64,000 nucleotides of DNA from Arthrobacter crystallopoietes (GCF_017603825.1 NZ_CP072014.1:558001-622000); one strand, 5' to 3'. Positions 35,183 through 45,028 are shown, counted from the stretch's first letter. Program-made: numbers and translations. Notes: generated from the sequence alone by a model not told the origin.

Positions 35183-36397
35183 CTACTTCGCCTCGTAACC
35201 ACGCAAGGCGAGCACCGCCGTCGTACCTGCGAGCAGTGCCAGGACGGCGGCGAAGATGGCGACGCCGGACCAGCCGAACTGCACGAAAAAGAGGCCGCCC
35301 GCCCAGCCGAGAAGGCTCGATCCGGCGTAGTAGAACAGGTTGTAGAGGCCCGAGGCTTGGGACTGGCCCACGGTGGCCAGGCGCGGTGTCCAGCCCGACG
35401 CGACCGAGTGCGCGCCGAAGAACCCGGCAGTGAAGACCACCAGGCCCACCAGGATGACCGGCAGCGAATCGGCCAGCGTGATCGCCAAGCCCGCGATGAT
35501 CACCGGGATGCTGGCGAGCAGCACGCGCAGCCGCCCAAAGCGCACGGTCAGCCCGCCCGCCAGCCGCGAGGACACCGTACCGGCCAGGTACGCGAGGAAG
35601 AGCAGGCTGGCCAGCGACGTCGGCAGGTTGAACGGCGGCGCTTCGAGCCGGAAGCCGAGGTAGTTGTAGACAGCAACGAAGCCGCCCATCAGCAGGAAAC
35701 CCTGCGTGTAGAGGGCCAGCAGCCGCGGCGAGCGCAGGTTGATGAGGATACGCTCGGCCAGCTTGGGCCCCTGCCCGCGGACCACCGGCCGGAAACCGCG
35801 CGGCGCCGGCGCCAGCCGGACGAAGAGGACGGCGGCAACCCCGGAAAGCATGCTCACCGCGAGCACGCCCGCGCGCCACTCGGTAAACTCCGCCACAGGG
35901 CCGGCCACGAGCCGTCCGGCAAGGCCGCCGATGGTTGTCCCGGCAACGTACGTCCCCGCGGCCACCGCAGCGTGCAGCCGCTGGACCTCCTCGTTCAGGT
36001 AGACCAGGGCGACGGCGGGGATCCCGCCCAGTGCCGCACCCTCCAGAAAGCGCAGCGCCAGCATCGAGGGGAAGGTCGGGGCGAGCGGCAGCAGCAAACC
36101 AAGTACGACGGCGGCACTGATCGCCCAGGTCATCGTGCGTTTTCGTCCGGCCCGGTCGGCGATGGCGGACCACGGGATGACCGCGAGCGCCAGGCCGATG
36201 GTGGCGGCCGAAACGCTCAGGGCCGCGTCGGCCGCCGAAACTTGGAAGTCCCGGGCGATGCCGGGCAGCACGGCCTGCACCGAGTAGAGCTGGGCGAAGG
36301 TGGCCAGTCCGCCGAAGAGCAGCGCGATCAGCATATGCCGGTAGGCCCTGCTGCCTTTCGGATGCCCCGGCCAGGGCTGCTGGTCCGCCGTCGTCAC
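35183..36397 (-). CDS. MFS transporter, YnfM-like, 404 aa
   Basis: Twelve helices. The N-terminal part (LLFGGLATFAQLYSVQAVLP and IADRAGRKRTM in the helix 2-3 loop, motif A) and the start of the second half (LYTQGFLLMGGFVAVYNYLG) are those of YnfM-type drug or arabinose-efflux transporters. It begins with GTG. The protein ends GYEAK just before the oxidase promoter region. No regulator is adjacent, so the substrate remains open. Confidence 0.87.
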   Translation of the reverse strand: MTTADQQPWPGHPKGSRAYRHMLIALLFGGLATFAQLYSVQAVLPGIARDFQVSAADAALSVSAATIGLALAVIPWSAIADRAGRKRTMTWAISAAVVLGLLLPLAPTFPSMLALRFLEGAALGGIPAVALVYLNEEVQRLHAAVAAGTYVAGTTIGGLAGRLVAGPVAEFTEWRAGVLAVSMLSGVAAVLFVRLAPAPRGFRPVVRGQGPKLAERILINLRSPRLLALYTQGFLLMGGFVAVYNYLGFRLEAPPFNLPTSLASLLFLAYLAGTVSSRLAGGLTVRFGRLRVLLASIPVIIAGLAITLADSLPVILVGLVVFTAGFFGAHSVASGWTPRLATVGQSQASGLYNLFYYAGSSLLGWAGGLFFVQFGWSGVAIFAAVLALLAGTTAVLALRGYEAK

Positions 36398-36683
36398 GCT
36401 TTAGATGCTAGGCCGATCCGGTGCGCCGTCGTTAAACGGGGCAGGCGCGTGAAGCCGATAGTCTGGTCCGGGCCGAATGGGCGGTTGCAGCGACAACTCA
36501 CCGGAGCCGGGGCCAACGCCGACGGCGACTCCCACCTGCCCGGCAGTAGCGTCTCTCCTGTTGGTCGAGCGTACTGTGCGTTTCATCCCTGCGCGACTCG
36601 GGGCAGGTGCAGTTTATCCTGCGGTACTGCGACGCTTCCGCTTAGGCTGAATCCGGCAGGTACTTAAACAGAAGGAGGACCGG

Positions 36684-37514
36684 ATGCGGTTCGCGGTGAT
36701 GCAGGCTGCCGGCGAGGTGCTGGATGTCGCGGGGAATCTTGCTCTGGTTGCTCGCGCCGCCGCCGAGGCGAAGGCAGCAGGAGCCGACATCTTGGTCACT
36801 CCTGAACTGTTCATCTGCGGCTACGCACCTTTGGCCATACAGTCCTTCCTGGATCCGGACTTGTCCCGCGCCATCGACGACGGCGCCGCCCGGATCGCGC
36901 GAGAACACCGGATCGGGCTGGTCTACAGCGCACCGGCAGCAGCCGACGGCGGTGGCTGGCACATTACCGCTGCGTTGCTGGACCGGGCAGGAAATGAGCT
37001 CCTCCGGTATGCCAAGGTGCACTTGTTCGATCGCGAAGAACAGCAGGTTTTCGTACCGGGGGAAGCCGCGCCGTCGGCCGTGGATTTTGAGGGTATCCGG
37101 GTGGGCCTGCTCATCTGTTACGACGTTGAATTCCCTGAGCCCGTCCGGGCCTTGGCCGATGCCGGCGCTGACGTCGCGCTGGTTCCGACAGCGCTCGGTT
37201 CGGGCTTTCAAGATGTGCCTGGAATCCTGCTGCGTGCCCGCGCCCTGGAAAGCCAGCTGGCCATCGCCTATGCCAACCACACCGGGGCTTTGCCTGCAGA
37301 TGCCGGCCAGGAGTTGCTGCTGGGCGGCCTCAGCGTGATCGTTGGCCCCGATGGCGCCCTGCTCGCCCAGGCAGGAACCGACACGGAATTCGAAGTCCTG
37401 TGGGCAGACGTCACGGCCGACGCCGTCGCCGCAGCCCGCCGCCACGTGCCCTACCTCCGTGACCGCCGCCCCGCGCTGTACCGCGCCTGGCAGCAGCCGC
37501 AGCACGACCACTAG
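36684..37514 (+). CDS. nitrilase-superfamily carbon-nitrogen hydrolase, 276 aa
   Basis: The Glu-Lys-Cys triad is visible at Glu41 (ILVTPELFICGY), Lys111 (LLRYAKVHLFD) and Cys145 (VGLLICYDVEFPE). Length and the order of motifs fit the aliphatic amidase/omega-amidase/beta-ureidopropionase branches, which hydrolyse amides or carbamoyl groups. AGGAGG precedes the ATG. The gene stands alone between an MFS gene and the phosphatase trio. A role in amide, polyamine or pyrimidine breakdown is possible; the branch cannot be fixed by eye. Confidence 0.88.
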   Translation: MRFAVMQAAGEVLDVAGNLALVARAAAEAKAAGADILVTPELFICGYAPLAIQSFLDPDLSRAIDDGAARIAREHRIGLVYSAPAAADGGGWHITAALLDRAGNELLRYAKVHLFDREEQQVFVPGEAAPSAVDFEGIRVGLLICYDVEFPEPVRALADAGADVALVPTALGSGFQDVPGILLRARALESQLAIAYANHTGALPADAGQELLLGGLSVIVGPDGALLAQAGTDTEFEVLWADVTADAVAAARRHVPYLRDRRPALYRAWQQPQHDH

Positions 37515-37623
37515 CATTGACCGGCATTTCATCCTCCGAGTACTACTAGGCGCCGGTCGCATGCCGCGGCATCAAACCCGGTACGGTTTACCCGGCCATC
37601 GGGCCGGTGGTTAGGCTGGGTGG

Positions 37624-38316
37624 ATGGCGACAGTGATTCTCGTGCGGCACGGCCGCACCACAGCCAATGCCACCGGGCTGTTGGCCGGTCGGGCCGTCGG
37701 CGTCGGCCTGGACCAGACCGGGCGCGACCAGGCGGCTCTGACCGGAGCCCGGCTCGCGGCCGTGCCCGTGGTCGGGGTGGTGTCGAGCCCTCTTGAGCGT
37801 TGTCAGCAGACCGCCCGGCTCATCCTCGATCGCCAGGCCGGCACCCCTTACGCGCCGGTCGATCCCGATCTCACCGAGTGCGATTACGGCCAGTGGCAAG
37901 GCCGCACGCTCAATGATCTCGCGACGGAGGATTTGTGGCCGGTTGTGCAGTCGCAACCGTCCGCCGTCATCTTTCCCGGCGGCGAGTCCATGGCCGCGAT
38001 GCAGGCCAGGTCGGTGGCAGCGATTCGACGCCACGATGCAGCCTTCGAAGCCGAGTACGGGCCAGGAGCCGTGTGGGTGGCGGTGAGTCACGGTGACATC
38101 ATCAAGTCAGTCCTCGCCGACGCGCTCGGCATGCACCTTGACCTGTTCCAGCGTATTAACGTGGGTCCTGCCTCCGTATCGATCGTGCACTACGGCGCTA
38201 TTCGGCCGAGCGTCTATGCGACCAACACCGACGCGGGGGACCTGTCGTGGCTCTCGAACGGCATCCACTCCGGCGACGCGCCGGTGGGCGGCGGTACAGG
38301 GCAAAGGGCGCCATGA
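37624..38316 (+). CDS. histidine phosphatase family protein (MSMEG_4193-type), 230 aa
   Basis: The phosphate-binding motif LVRHGRTTAN (Arg8, His9) and the second histidine in VSHGDIIKS identify the phosphoglycerate-mutase-like histidine phosphatase fold; DLTECDYGQWQG supplies the acidic general acid. In actinobacteria this subtype is regularly found with DUF3090 and SCO1664-like genes, as here, in a conserved trio whose joint function is unknown. The next gene starts 24 bases downstream. Confidence 0.9.
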   Translation: MATVILVRHGRTTANATGLLAGRAVGVGLDQTGRDQAALTGARLAAVPVVGVVSSPLERCQQTARLILDRQAGTPYAPVDPDLTECDYGQWQGRTLNDLATEDLWPVVQSQPSAVIFPGGESMAAMQARSVAAIRRHDAAFEAEYGPGAVWVAVSHGDIIKSVLADALGMHLDLFQRINVGPASVSIVHYGAIRPSVYATNTDAGDLSWLSNGIHSGDAPVGGGTGQRAP

Positions 38317-38340
38317 ACCTCATGTGCCTAAAATACTGAC

Positions 38341-38901
38341 ATGCCTACACGTGTTCACGAGTTTGCCTGGCCCGACCGGGTCATCGTTGGCACCATTGGC
38401 GTACCCGGGGCGCGCACGTTCTACCTGCAGGTGCGCGCAGGGACGCAGATCGTGAGTATTGCCCTGGAGAAGCAGCAGTCGGCTCTGCTCGCCGAGAAGA
38501 TCGACGAAATTCTCGACCAGCTCATCACCATCGAGGGCAACCCCTTCAGCGTTCCCGCGAGTACGCCCCTTGAACTTGTCGACAATGACCAGCTCGAGGC
38601 CGTTCAGGAGCAGTTTCGAACCGGCGCCATGAGCTTAGGCTGGGACCCAACGACGGCGCAGGTCGTCATCGAGGCCTACCCCATTACCGATGCCGATGCC
38701 GACGGCGACGGCGACGGCGAATCCCTTGATGAGGACGGCGCTAACGAGCCCGAAATGCTGCTGGTGCGGATGCCGGTCGGCACCGCCCGCGCCTTCGCCA
38801 AGCGGACCCGTGAGGTCGTCGGCGCCGGGCGTCCGATGTGCCCGCTCTGCGGTTACCCCATAGACGCCGACGGGCACATCTGCACCCTTCCCGAGGTCTG
38901 A
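38341..38901 (+). CDS. DUF3090 family protein, 186 aa
   Basis: Start VHEFAWPDRVIVGTIGVPG and RTFYLQVRAG are characteristic of DUF3090. The middle is acidic with a DADADGDGDGE tract, and the C-terminus carries a two-Cys-pair zinc-ribbon-like end, CPLCGYPIDADGHIC. Function unknown. It is the second gene of the phosphatase-DUF3090-SCO1664 trio, and its TGA overlaps the next ATG by one base, so translation is coupled. Confidence 0.92.
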   Translation: MPTRVHEFAWPDRVIVGTIGVPGARTFYLQVRAGTQIVSIALEKQQSALLAEKIDEILDQLITIEGNPFSVPASTPLELVDNDQLEAVQEQFRTGAMSLGWDPTTAQVVIEAYPITDADADGDGDGESLDEDGANEPEMLLVRMPVGTARAFAKRTREVVGAGRPMCPLCGYPIDADGHICTLPEV

Positions 38902-39668
38902 TGCCAGCGCCGGACCTAGCGACCGCCGAACTGACACTCACCGGCCGCATCACGACGGCTTCAAACGCTACCTTCCTGGGCAGCATCGGTGACGTGGTGG
39001 TCGTCTATAAGCCGATAGCAGGCGAAAGTCCGCTGTGGGATTTTCCCCACGGCACCCTGGCCCATCGGGAGGTGGCCGCCTACCTGGTCTCGCAGGCCTT
39101 CGGCTGGGACGTCGTACCGCACACCTGGCTGCGCGATGGTCCGATGGGCGAAGGAATGGTGCAGCTCTGGCAGGAACAAGACCCCGCCCAAAGCGCCGTG
39201 ACCCTGGTCGCGACGGACCACGTACCGGAGACGGGCTGGAAACAGGTCCTCAAGGGACGGGATGAGAACGGACGGATGCTCGCCCTCGTTCACGAAGACT
39301 CGCCAGCGCTCAGACGCATGGCGGTATTCGACGTGGTCGTCAACAACGCCGACCGCAAAGGCGACCACATTCTGGCCATCCCGGACGGACACCGGCACGG
39401 CGTGGACCATGGGCTCACCTTTCACCCTGACCACAAGCTGCGCACAGTGCTGTGGGGATGGCTGGGAGATGCTCTGACCACCGAGGAACGCGACGGCATC
39501 GATCGTGTCAGCGAAGGACTGCACGGCGAGCTCGGCCGGAACCTGGCAGACTTGCTCAGCGCCGAAGAAATCGCTTCTCTCGCCGCGCGCTGCGCCCGGT
39601 TGCGCCTGGCAGGGCGGTTTCCGTCTCCGAGCGGTGAGATGCCGGCGGTACCCTGGCCCCTGTTCTAA
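38901..39668 (+). CDS. SCO1664-family protein (kinase-like fold), 255 aa
   Basis: Matches the actinobacterial SCO1664-type family, related to the PI3/4-kinase-like and HipA folds: VVVYKPIAGESPLWDFPHG, HREVAAYLVSQAFGWDVVP, FDVVVNNADRKGDHIL and HGVDHGLTFHPDHKLR. These contain a Lys for ATP, a catalytic Asp and a metal-binding Asp, so kinase or nucleotidyl-transfer activity is plausible but unproven. The start overlaps the DUF3090 stop (TGATG). In many actinobacteria mshC follows; here the next gene is a convergent pucR-type regulator. Confidence 0.9.
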   Translation: MPAPDLATAELTLTGRITTASNATFLGSIGDVVVVYKPIAGESPLWDFPHGTLAHREVAAYLVSQAFGWDVVPHTWLRDGPMGEGMVQLWQEQDPAQSAVTLVATDHVPETGWKQVLKGRDENGRMLALVHEDSPALRRMAVFDVVVNNADRKGDHILAIPDGHRHGVDHGLTFHPDHKLRTVLWGWLGDALTTEERDGIDRVSEGLHGELGRNLADLLSAEEIASLAARCARLRLAGRFPSPSGEMPAVPWPLF

Positions 39669-39909
39669 GGAATTACGGCTACCGGCTTCGCAGGCTATGT
39701 CACGTTGGACGGCATGAATCTTAAGAGCCGGAGCGTCTCAACGATCAGAGCCCGAACGCATCCCGCGCCTGGGGATCGCCGCTACCGCCCCTGCTCCTCT
39801 TGCTGCCAAGTCCTCATGAAGGACGGAGGAAAGCAGGAGTTTGCTGTTCCTCTCCCATACATTGAAGCCGCCCCTTATTGGTGTCCACCAACATCCCTCT
39901 GGTTTGTAG

Positions 39910-41625
39910 CTATTTCGGACCAGTCAGCAGAATTGGCGGGCTGTAGTTCAGAGCGATCAGGAGTTCGGCCCGCGTCTGTGCGTCAGCCAAGTCCCGCCCC
40001 AACAGCTCCCCCAACTGGCCGATCTGCCGCCGCACACTGTTGCGGTGCAGGCCCAGCGCCTTGGCCGAGCCATCCCAGCTGCCGTTCGCCTCCAGCCACG
40101 CCCGCAGCACTGCCAGCAGGGCCGAGGCGCGCTCCGGTTCCAGCTGCCGCAGCGGACTGAAGCTCCGGTTGAACAGCATCGCCCCGGCCTCCGGGCCCAG
40201 CAGGCCGGTGACCGAGAACTCGACCTGGTCCGCCCTGACACTGCGACCGGCAGCCTGTGCCCGCTGCCGCAGCGACGTGACCCGACGGTAAGCCTCGGGA
40301 AGCTCCGGAAGCTCGGCCGTATCGGAGATGACAACATGCCAGCCGAGCTTCTCCACCTCCGCCACCACAGCATCGTCCACCCGCAGCCTGGTTATGGCAG
40401 CGAACCCGTAGTCGGTGCTTTCCACTAGCTTCGTATCGAAGATCCGGCGCCATTGCAGCAGTCCGCGGACCGGATCTTCGCCTGCCGTACCGTGCGATGC
40501 ACCCGCCTTTTCCGCTGGTTCCAGAGCCGGCCCGCCCGCCCGGAAGCCCTGCACCACCCGGAGTTCAGCATGGCGTGGCGCGGACACACTCTGCGCCACC
40601 AGCCGGCCGACCGCCTGCGAGCGCCGGGACCCCGCCGTCGTTGTTTCAGGGTGCAGCAGCAGTGTTGTTGCCAGCTGGCTGGGTGCCAGCGAGCCAACCG
40701 TACGTTGTCGCAGCAGGGCTTCCAGCAGCCCGACGGCGGTCTCGACAATGTTCTTCTCCACCGGTTCCAATGGGTTGGCCGCACCGACGACGAGGGCACC
40801 CAGGTTTGCGTCCCGGGTGCTGCGGAGCGGATACCCCACCACCCGCCGAGCCTCGGATGCGTCAAAACTTTCCAGTTCGACCCGCGGACCGCTGCCGGCG
40901 AAGAGCCTCGCCAACATCGGATCCAGTTCCGCCACCTCCGGCAGGCCGCCTTGCAGCTGGGCCGGGATGGCGCGGGAGCGGACGCGCCGGTTGGCGCCGA
41001 CCAGCACTGCCCACACCGGCACGTTCCGCACCAGCGCCTCAAGCAGTTCAGCTTCGGGACGCGGGGTCAGCACGGCGCGCATCAGCTGCCTGTTCGCCTC
41101 CGAGAGCAGGCGCAGCACCCTGAGGTTCTCCGCCTCCAGCAGCCGGGCGAATTCGAGCCCCAGCGCGGCAAAGGGCACTTCTTCCGGAATGGCCACCAGG
41201 GTCAGGGAGTGCTTGCGGCAGGCCTCGGCCAGAGCCTGGGGGACGTCACTGAAATAGGGGCTGATGCCGAAACCAAGAGCGCAGACTTTTGCCTGCACCA
41301 GCCGTTCGATGTACCGGTCCACCGCCTCGGGGGTCCCGCCTTCGTCGAGGAACGGGAGTCCGGCGGTCAGGACGAATTCGCCCTCCAGCAGGTACGGGGC
41401 GGGATCCTCCAGCTCGCTCGGTTCCACCCACCGGACGAGGGCGGGCTCCGCGGTGGCCGGCCGGCCGTCGTGGACGACCGTCAGGGTGTCCGGCAGCCGG
41501 TCCAGGAAGCGTTCCAGCGAGACCGCCGCGAAGGCTCCGGCCGTGCTGCCGCTAAACTGGTCGGCGCCCGCCCGCACAGGCCGGGCGTCCTCCCCGCCAC
41601 CGGCGGATGGTGCAGAATGTCTCAT
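39910..41625 (-). CDS. PucR-family transcriptional regulator, 571 aa
   Basis: N-terminal PucR (purine catabolism) sensor-like domain, residues ~30-160 (LTVVHDG, EFVLTAGLPF, ALAEACRKHSLTLVAIPEEVPF), then a GGDEF-like/CdaR middle, and the C-terminal HTH_30 in SWDGSAKALGLHRNSVRRQI. ATG at 41625 fits the usual start; the frame remains open much further upstream only because of the GC-rich permease gene opposite. It is divergent from the amino-acid permease gene with a 93-base gap, so it likely activates the permease-oxidase pair rather than, or as well as, the purine genes farther right. Confidence 0.9.
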   Translation of the reverse strand: MRHSAPSAGGGEDARPVRAGADQFSGSTAGAFAAVSLERFLDRLPDTLTVVHDGRPATAEPALVRWVEPSELEDPAPYLLEGEFVLTAGLPFLDEGGTPEAVDRYIERLVQAKVCALGFGISPYFSDVPQALAEACRKHSLTLVAIPEEVPFAALGLEFARLLEAENLRVLRLLSEANRQLMRAVLTPRPEAELLEALVRNVPVWAVLVGANRRVRSRAIPAQLQGGLPEVAELDPMLARLFAGSGPRVELESFDASEARRVVGYPLRSTRDANLGALVVGAANPLEPVEKNIVETAVGLLEALLRQRTVGSLAPSQLATTLLLHPETTTAGSRRSQAVGRLVAQSVSAPRHAELRVVQGFRAGGPALEPAEKAGASHGTAGEDPVRGLLQWRRIFDTKLVESTDYGFAAITRLRVDDAVVAEVEKLGWHVVISDTAELPELPEAYRRVTSLRQRAQAAGRSVRADQVEFSVTGLLGPEAGAMLFNRSFSPLRQLEPERASALLAVLRAWLEANGSWDGSAKALGLHRNSVRRQIGQLGELLGRDLADAQTRAELLIALNYSPPILLTGPK

Positions 41626-41718
41626 GCGAGAAGAGTGTAGGTCATTTTGCCCCATCTTGTTAGCTGTCTCACATGGCACGCTGGTGGAACGGAAGAAGCC
41701 TCCAGATTGGAACCGAGA

Positions 41719-43248
41719 ATGATCGACACCCCTCCCGCAACGAAGCGCCGGGGCCTGCCCCTGGGCAACCAGTTGCTGCGACGCAAGCCGCTCGGCCAGA
41801 TGCTCAACGAGGCCGGTACCGGCGCTGACGGCAGTTCCGGCGGCCCCCGGCTGCGGCGGAGCCTCGGCGTCTGGCAGTTGACCATGATCAGCGTCGGCGC
41901 CACTCTGGGCACCGGCATCTTCGTGGTCCTCGGCGCCTCGGTTCCGCTGGCCGGCCCCGCCATCTGGATCTCGTTCCTGGTGGCAGGCTTCGCAGCACTG
42001 CTCTCCGCGATTTCCTACGCGGAAATGGCCGGCGCGGTTCCTGTCTCGGGCTCCAGCTACTCCTACACGTACGCCACCATGGGTGAAGGAATCGCCTGGA
42101 TCTGCGGCTGGTGCTTGGTCCTCGAATACGCGGTCTCCGTGGCCGCAGTCGCGGTCGGCTCCGCCGAGTACGTTAACGAGATGCTGAAGACGTTTGGCCT
42201 GGCGCTGCCGGCCGCCATTGCCGCCCCGCCCGGCGCCGAAGGCGGGGTGCTGAACCTTCCCGCCGTCGCCGTCGTTGTCCTGGCGATGGTCCTGCTGGTG
42301 CGAGGTGCCAAGGAAAGCGCCTGGGTGAACACCGTCATGGTGGTCATCAAGATCGCCGTGCTGCTCATGTTCATCGCCATCGCGTTCACGGCCTTCCGGG
42401 CCAGCCACTTCGAAACCCTGATGCCGATGGGCGTGGCCGGCATGTCAGCGGCAGCGTCACGCCTCTTCTTCTCCTACATCGGTTTCGACGCCGCCTCCAC
42501 CGCCGGCGAGGAAGCCAAGAACCCGCAGCGCGATCTGCCCCGCGCCATCATCGCATCCATGGTGATCATCACCGGCATCTACATCCTTGTCGCCGTGGCC
42601 GCCGTCGGCGCCCGCGAGTGGACCTGGTTCGACGGCACCGAAGCCGCCCTGGTGCAGATCCTGCAGGAGCTGACCGGCAACCCCTGGATGGCGCTGGTCT
42701 TTGCCGCCGGCGCCGTGGTGGCGATCGCCAGCATTGTGCTCACAGTGCTGTACGGGCAGACGCGGATCCTGATGTCCATGTCCCGGGACGGCCTGGTACC
42801 CAAGGTCTTCGGCCGCGTCTCCCCGCAGACCGGAACCCCCGTGGCCGGCACGCTGATCGTCGGCAGCGCCGTTGCGCTCACTGCCGGACTGGTCCCGCTC
42901 GGCGAGCTGGCGGATGCCACCAGCATCGGCACGCTCTTCGCCTTCGCGCTGGTCAACCTCTCCGTGATCTACCTCCGCCGCTCCCGGCCGAACCTGCCGC
43001 GGACATTCCGGGTACCGTTCTATCCGCTGACCCCGATTCTGGGTACCGTCATGTGTATCTACCTCATGGCGAACCTCGGCTCCAGCACCTGGTGGGTCTT
43101 CGCCGTGTGGATGCTGGTAGGTGCCGCCGCGTACTTCGGTTACGGCCGCCGCAACTCCAAAGTGGCGCAGCTGAGCCGCAGCGATTACGACTACCTCTCT
43201 GCCCAGGATCCCGCCGCCGAACCCGCACCGTCCGCACCCGGCCGCTGA
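41719..43248 (+). CDS. APC-superfamily amino acid permease, 509 aa
   Basis: Twelve or so helices, starting with TMISVGATLGTGIFVVLGAS, the APC substrate-binding motif in TM1, and SRLFFSYIGFDAASTAGEEAKNPQRDLP in TM6-loop, typical of the cationic amino-acid/polyamine branch. ATG at 41719 begins a basic N-terminus. The gene is divergent from the PucR gene and 47 bases upstream of the flavin amine oxidase gene, so it most likely imports the oxidase's amino acid or amine. Confidence 0.9.
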   Translation: MIDTPPATKRRGLPLGNQLLRRKPLGQMLNEAGTGADGSSGGPRLRRSLGVWQLTMISVGATLGTGIFVVLGASVPLAGPAIWISFLVAGFAALLSAISYAEMAGAVPVSGSSYSYTYATMGEGIAWICGWCLVLEYAVSVAAVAVGSAEYVNEMLKTFGLALPAAIAAPPGAEGGVLNLPAVAVVVLAMVLLVRGAKESAWVNTVMVVIKIAVLLMFIAIAFTAFRASHFETLMPMGVAGMSAAASRLFFSYIGFDAASTAGEEAKNPQRDLPRAIIASMVIITGIYILVAVAAVGAREWTWFDGTEAALVQILQELTGNPWMALVFAAGAVVAIASIVLTVLYGQTRILMSMSRDGLVPKVFGRVSPQTGTPVAGTLIVGSAVALTAGLVPLGELADATSIGTLFAFALVNLSVIYLRRSRPNLPRTFRVPFYPLTPILGTVMCIYLMANLGSSTWWVFAVWMLVGAAAYFGYGRRNSKVAQLSRSDYDYLSAQDPAAEPAPSAPGR

Positions 43249-43295
43249 TCCCCCGGCACCGCCCTAACCACCCGAGCAAACGAAAGCTAAGCACC

Positions 43296-45002
43296 ATGAC
43301 ACTGGCCACCGAACTCCACGCCCCGGCCGCCGCGGACGAGAATCCGATCACCATGCTGAACCCGGATTTCCCGTTCAGCTACGACCACTACCTCGCCAAC
43401 CCCGCCGGCCTGGGCTCGGTTCCGGAGCACCTGCACGGCACGGAAGTGGCCGTGGTCGGCGCCGGGCTGTCCGGGCTGGTGACGGCGTACGAATTGATGA
43501 AGCTGGGGCTGAAGCCGGTCGTCTACGAGGCCGGCGCGATCGGCGGCAGGCTGAAGACCGCCGCCTTCCCCGGGGCACCCGACGTCGTTGCGGACTTGGG
43601 CGGCATGCGCTTCCCGGTCTCCGGAAGGGCCTTCTACCACTATGTGGACAAGCTCGGGCTGGAAACCACCGAGTTCCCCAATCCGTTGTCCGGGCCTACT
43701 TCCAGCACCGTCATTGAGCTGGGCGGGCAGAAACACTACGCCGAGCAGCCCGAGGACCTGCCGGAGTTCTTCCGCGAGGTGGCCGATGCGTGGAAGGCGG
43801 CGCTGCGCGAGCACGCATCCTTTGACGAGATGCAGCAGGCCATCCGGAAACGCGACACGGCCCGCATCAAGGAACTATGGAACGCAACGCTGCCGGAGCT
43901 CGACGAGCAGACCTTCTACGGATTCATCGCTGCCAGCCGCGCCTTCAAGGCCGCCGGATTCGAGCACCGCGAGGCGTTCGGCCAGGTCGGTTTCGGCACC
44001 GGCGGCTGGGACACGGACTTCCCCAACTCCATCCTGGAAATCCTGCGCGTGGTCTACACCGACGCCGACGACCTGCATCGGGGCATCGTCGGCGGTGCCC
44101 AGCGGCTGCCGGAAGCGCTCTGGAACCACGCACCCGAGGATTGCGTCTTCTGGCCGGCCGGGACCTCACTGGCCAGCCTCCACCGCGGCAGCGCCCGCGG
44201 CGCCGTCGCACGCATTACCCGCGGCGCCCCCACGGACGAAAATCCCGACGGCGACATCGTCATCGCGGACAAATGGGGCCACAGTGCCCGCTACCGCTCG
44301 GCGGTGGTGACCTGTCAGACGTGGCTGCTCTCCACGCGCATCCATACCGAGGAAGCGCTCTTCGGGCCCGGCGTATGGACCGCCATCGAGCGCAACCATT
44401 ACATGCAGTCATCCAAGACCTTTGTCATGGTGGACCGGCCGTTCTGGAAGGACCGCGACCCGTCGACCGGCCGCGAGGTGCTCAGCATGACGCTCACGGA
44501 CCGGCTCCCCCGCGCCACCTACCTGCTGGACAACGGGCCGGATAAGCCGGCGGTCATCCTGCTCTCCTATACCTGGAACGACGACGCCCTGAAGTGGCTT
44601 TCGCTTGATGCCGACGAGCGGGTCCGGCTGATGCTGCACTCGCTGGCCCAGATCTATCCCGGCGTGGACATCGCCTCGCACATTGTCGGCGAGCCAATCA
44701 CCGTCTCCTGGGAGGCCGACCCGAACTTCATGGGCGCCTTCAAGGCAAACCTGCCCGGCCACTACCGCTACCAGCAGCGGTTGTTCACGCACTTCAAGCA
44801 GGACCAACTGCCTGCCAGGCAGCGCGGCATCTTCCTCGCCGGGGACGACGTTTCCTTCACTGCGGGCTGGGCAGAGGGTGCTGTGACAACGGGGTTGAAT
44901 GCGGTCTGGGGCGTGGTCAACCACCTCGGCGGCAAGTGCGCGGAAGACAACCCGGGACCCGGCGAGTTGCTGGCGCAACTCGGCCCGGTCGCTCTGGACT
45001 AA
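43296..45002 (+). CDS. flavin amine oxidase, L-tryptophan-2-monooxygenase-like, 568 aa
   Basis: FAD-binding GxGxxG motif: VAVVGAGLSGLVTAYELM, followed by VYEAGAIGGRLKT and DLGGMRFPVSG; the C-terminal FAD site is GIFLAGDDVSFTAGWAEGAV. Length and the N-terminal extension fit the IaaM/L-amino-acid monooxygenase branch, which turns an L-amino acid into its amide and CO2, or an imino acid with peroxide. It follows the APC permease and is opposite a PucR regulator, implying amino-acid catabolism. Whether tryptophan is the substrate, which would give indole-3-acetamide, is not decidable. The nitrilase-family amidase at 36.7 kb could in principle act next. Confidence 0.85.
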   Translation: MTLATELHAPAAADENPITMLNPDFPFSYDHYLANPAGLGSVPEHLHGTEVAVVGAGLSGLVTAYELMKLGLKPVVYEAGAIGGRLKTAAFPGAPDVVADLGGMRFPVSGRAFYHYVDKLGLETTEFPNPLSGPTSSTVIELGGQKHYAEQPEDLPEFFREVADAWKAALREHASFDEMQQAIRKRDTARIKELWNATLPELDEQTFYGFIAASRAFKAAGFEHREAFGQVGFGTGGWDTDFPNSILEILRVVYTDADDLHRGIVGGAQRLPEALWNHAPEDCVFWPAGTSLASLHRGSARGAVARITRGAPTDENPDGDIVIADKWGHSARYRSAVVTCQTWLLSTRIHTEEALFGPGVWTAIERNHYMQSSKTFVMVDRPFWKDRDPSTGREVLSMTLTDRLPRATYLLDNGPDKPAVILLSYTWNDDALKWLSLDADERVRLMLHSLAQIYPGVDIASHIVGEPITVSWEADPNFMGAFKANLPGHYRYQQRLFTHFKQDQLPARQRGIFLAGDDVSFTAGWAEGAVTTGLNAVWGVVNHLGGKCAEDNPGPGELLAQLGPVALD

Positions 45003-45028
45003 GGTGGGCCGTAGAGAATAGACTGAAA

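Noticed and set aside
39669-39909. Possible small gene between SCO1664-like and PucR genes
   Set aside because: The only open frame (39705-40160) runs antisense into the PucR gene and has no family features.
41626-42408. Possible 261-codon N-terminal extension of the PucR protein
   Set aside because: It overlaps the divergent permease gene, is low-complexity and runs through the promoter region; the start at 41625 gives a normal PucR N-terminus.
42618-43295. Possible 226-codon extension of the flavin amine oxidase
   Set aside because: It lies within the permease gene in another frame and is Arg/Pro/Ala-rich; the oxidase clearly begins at the ATG at 43296.
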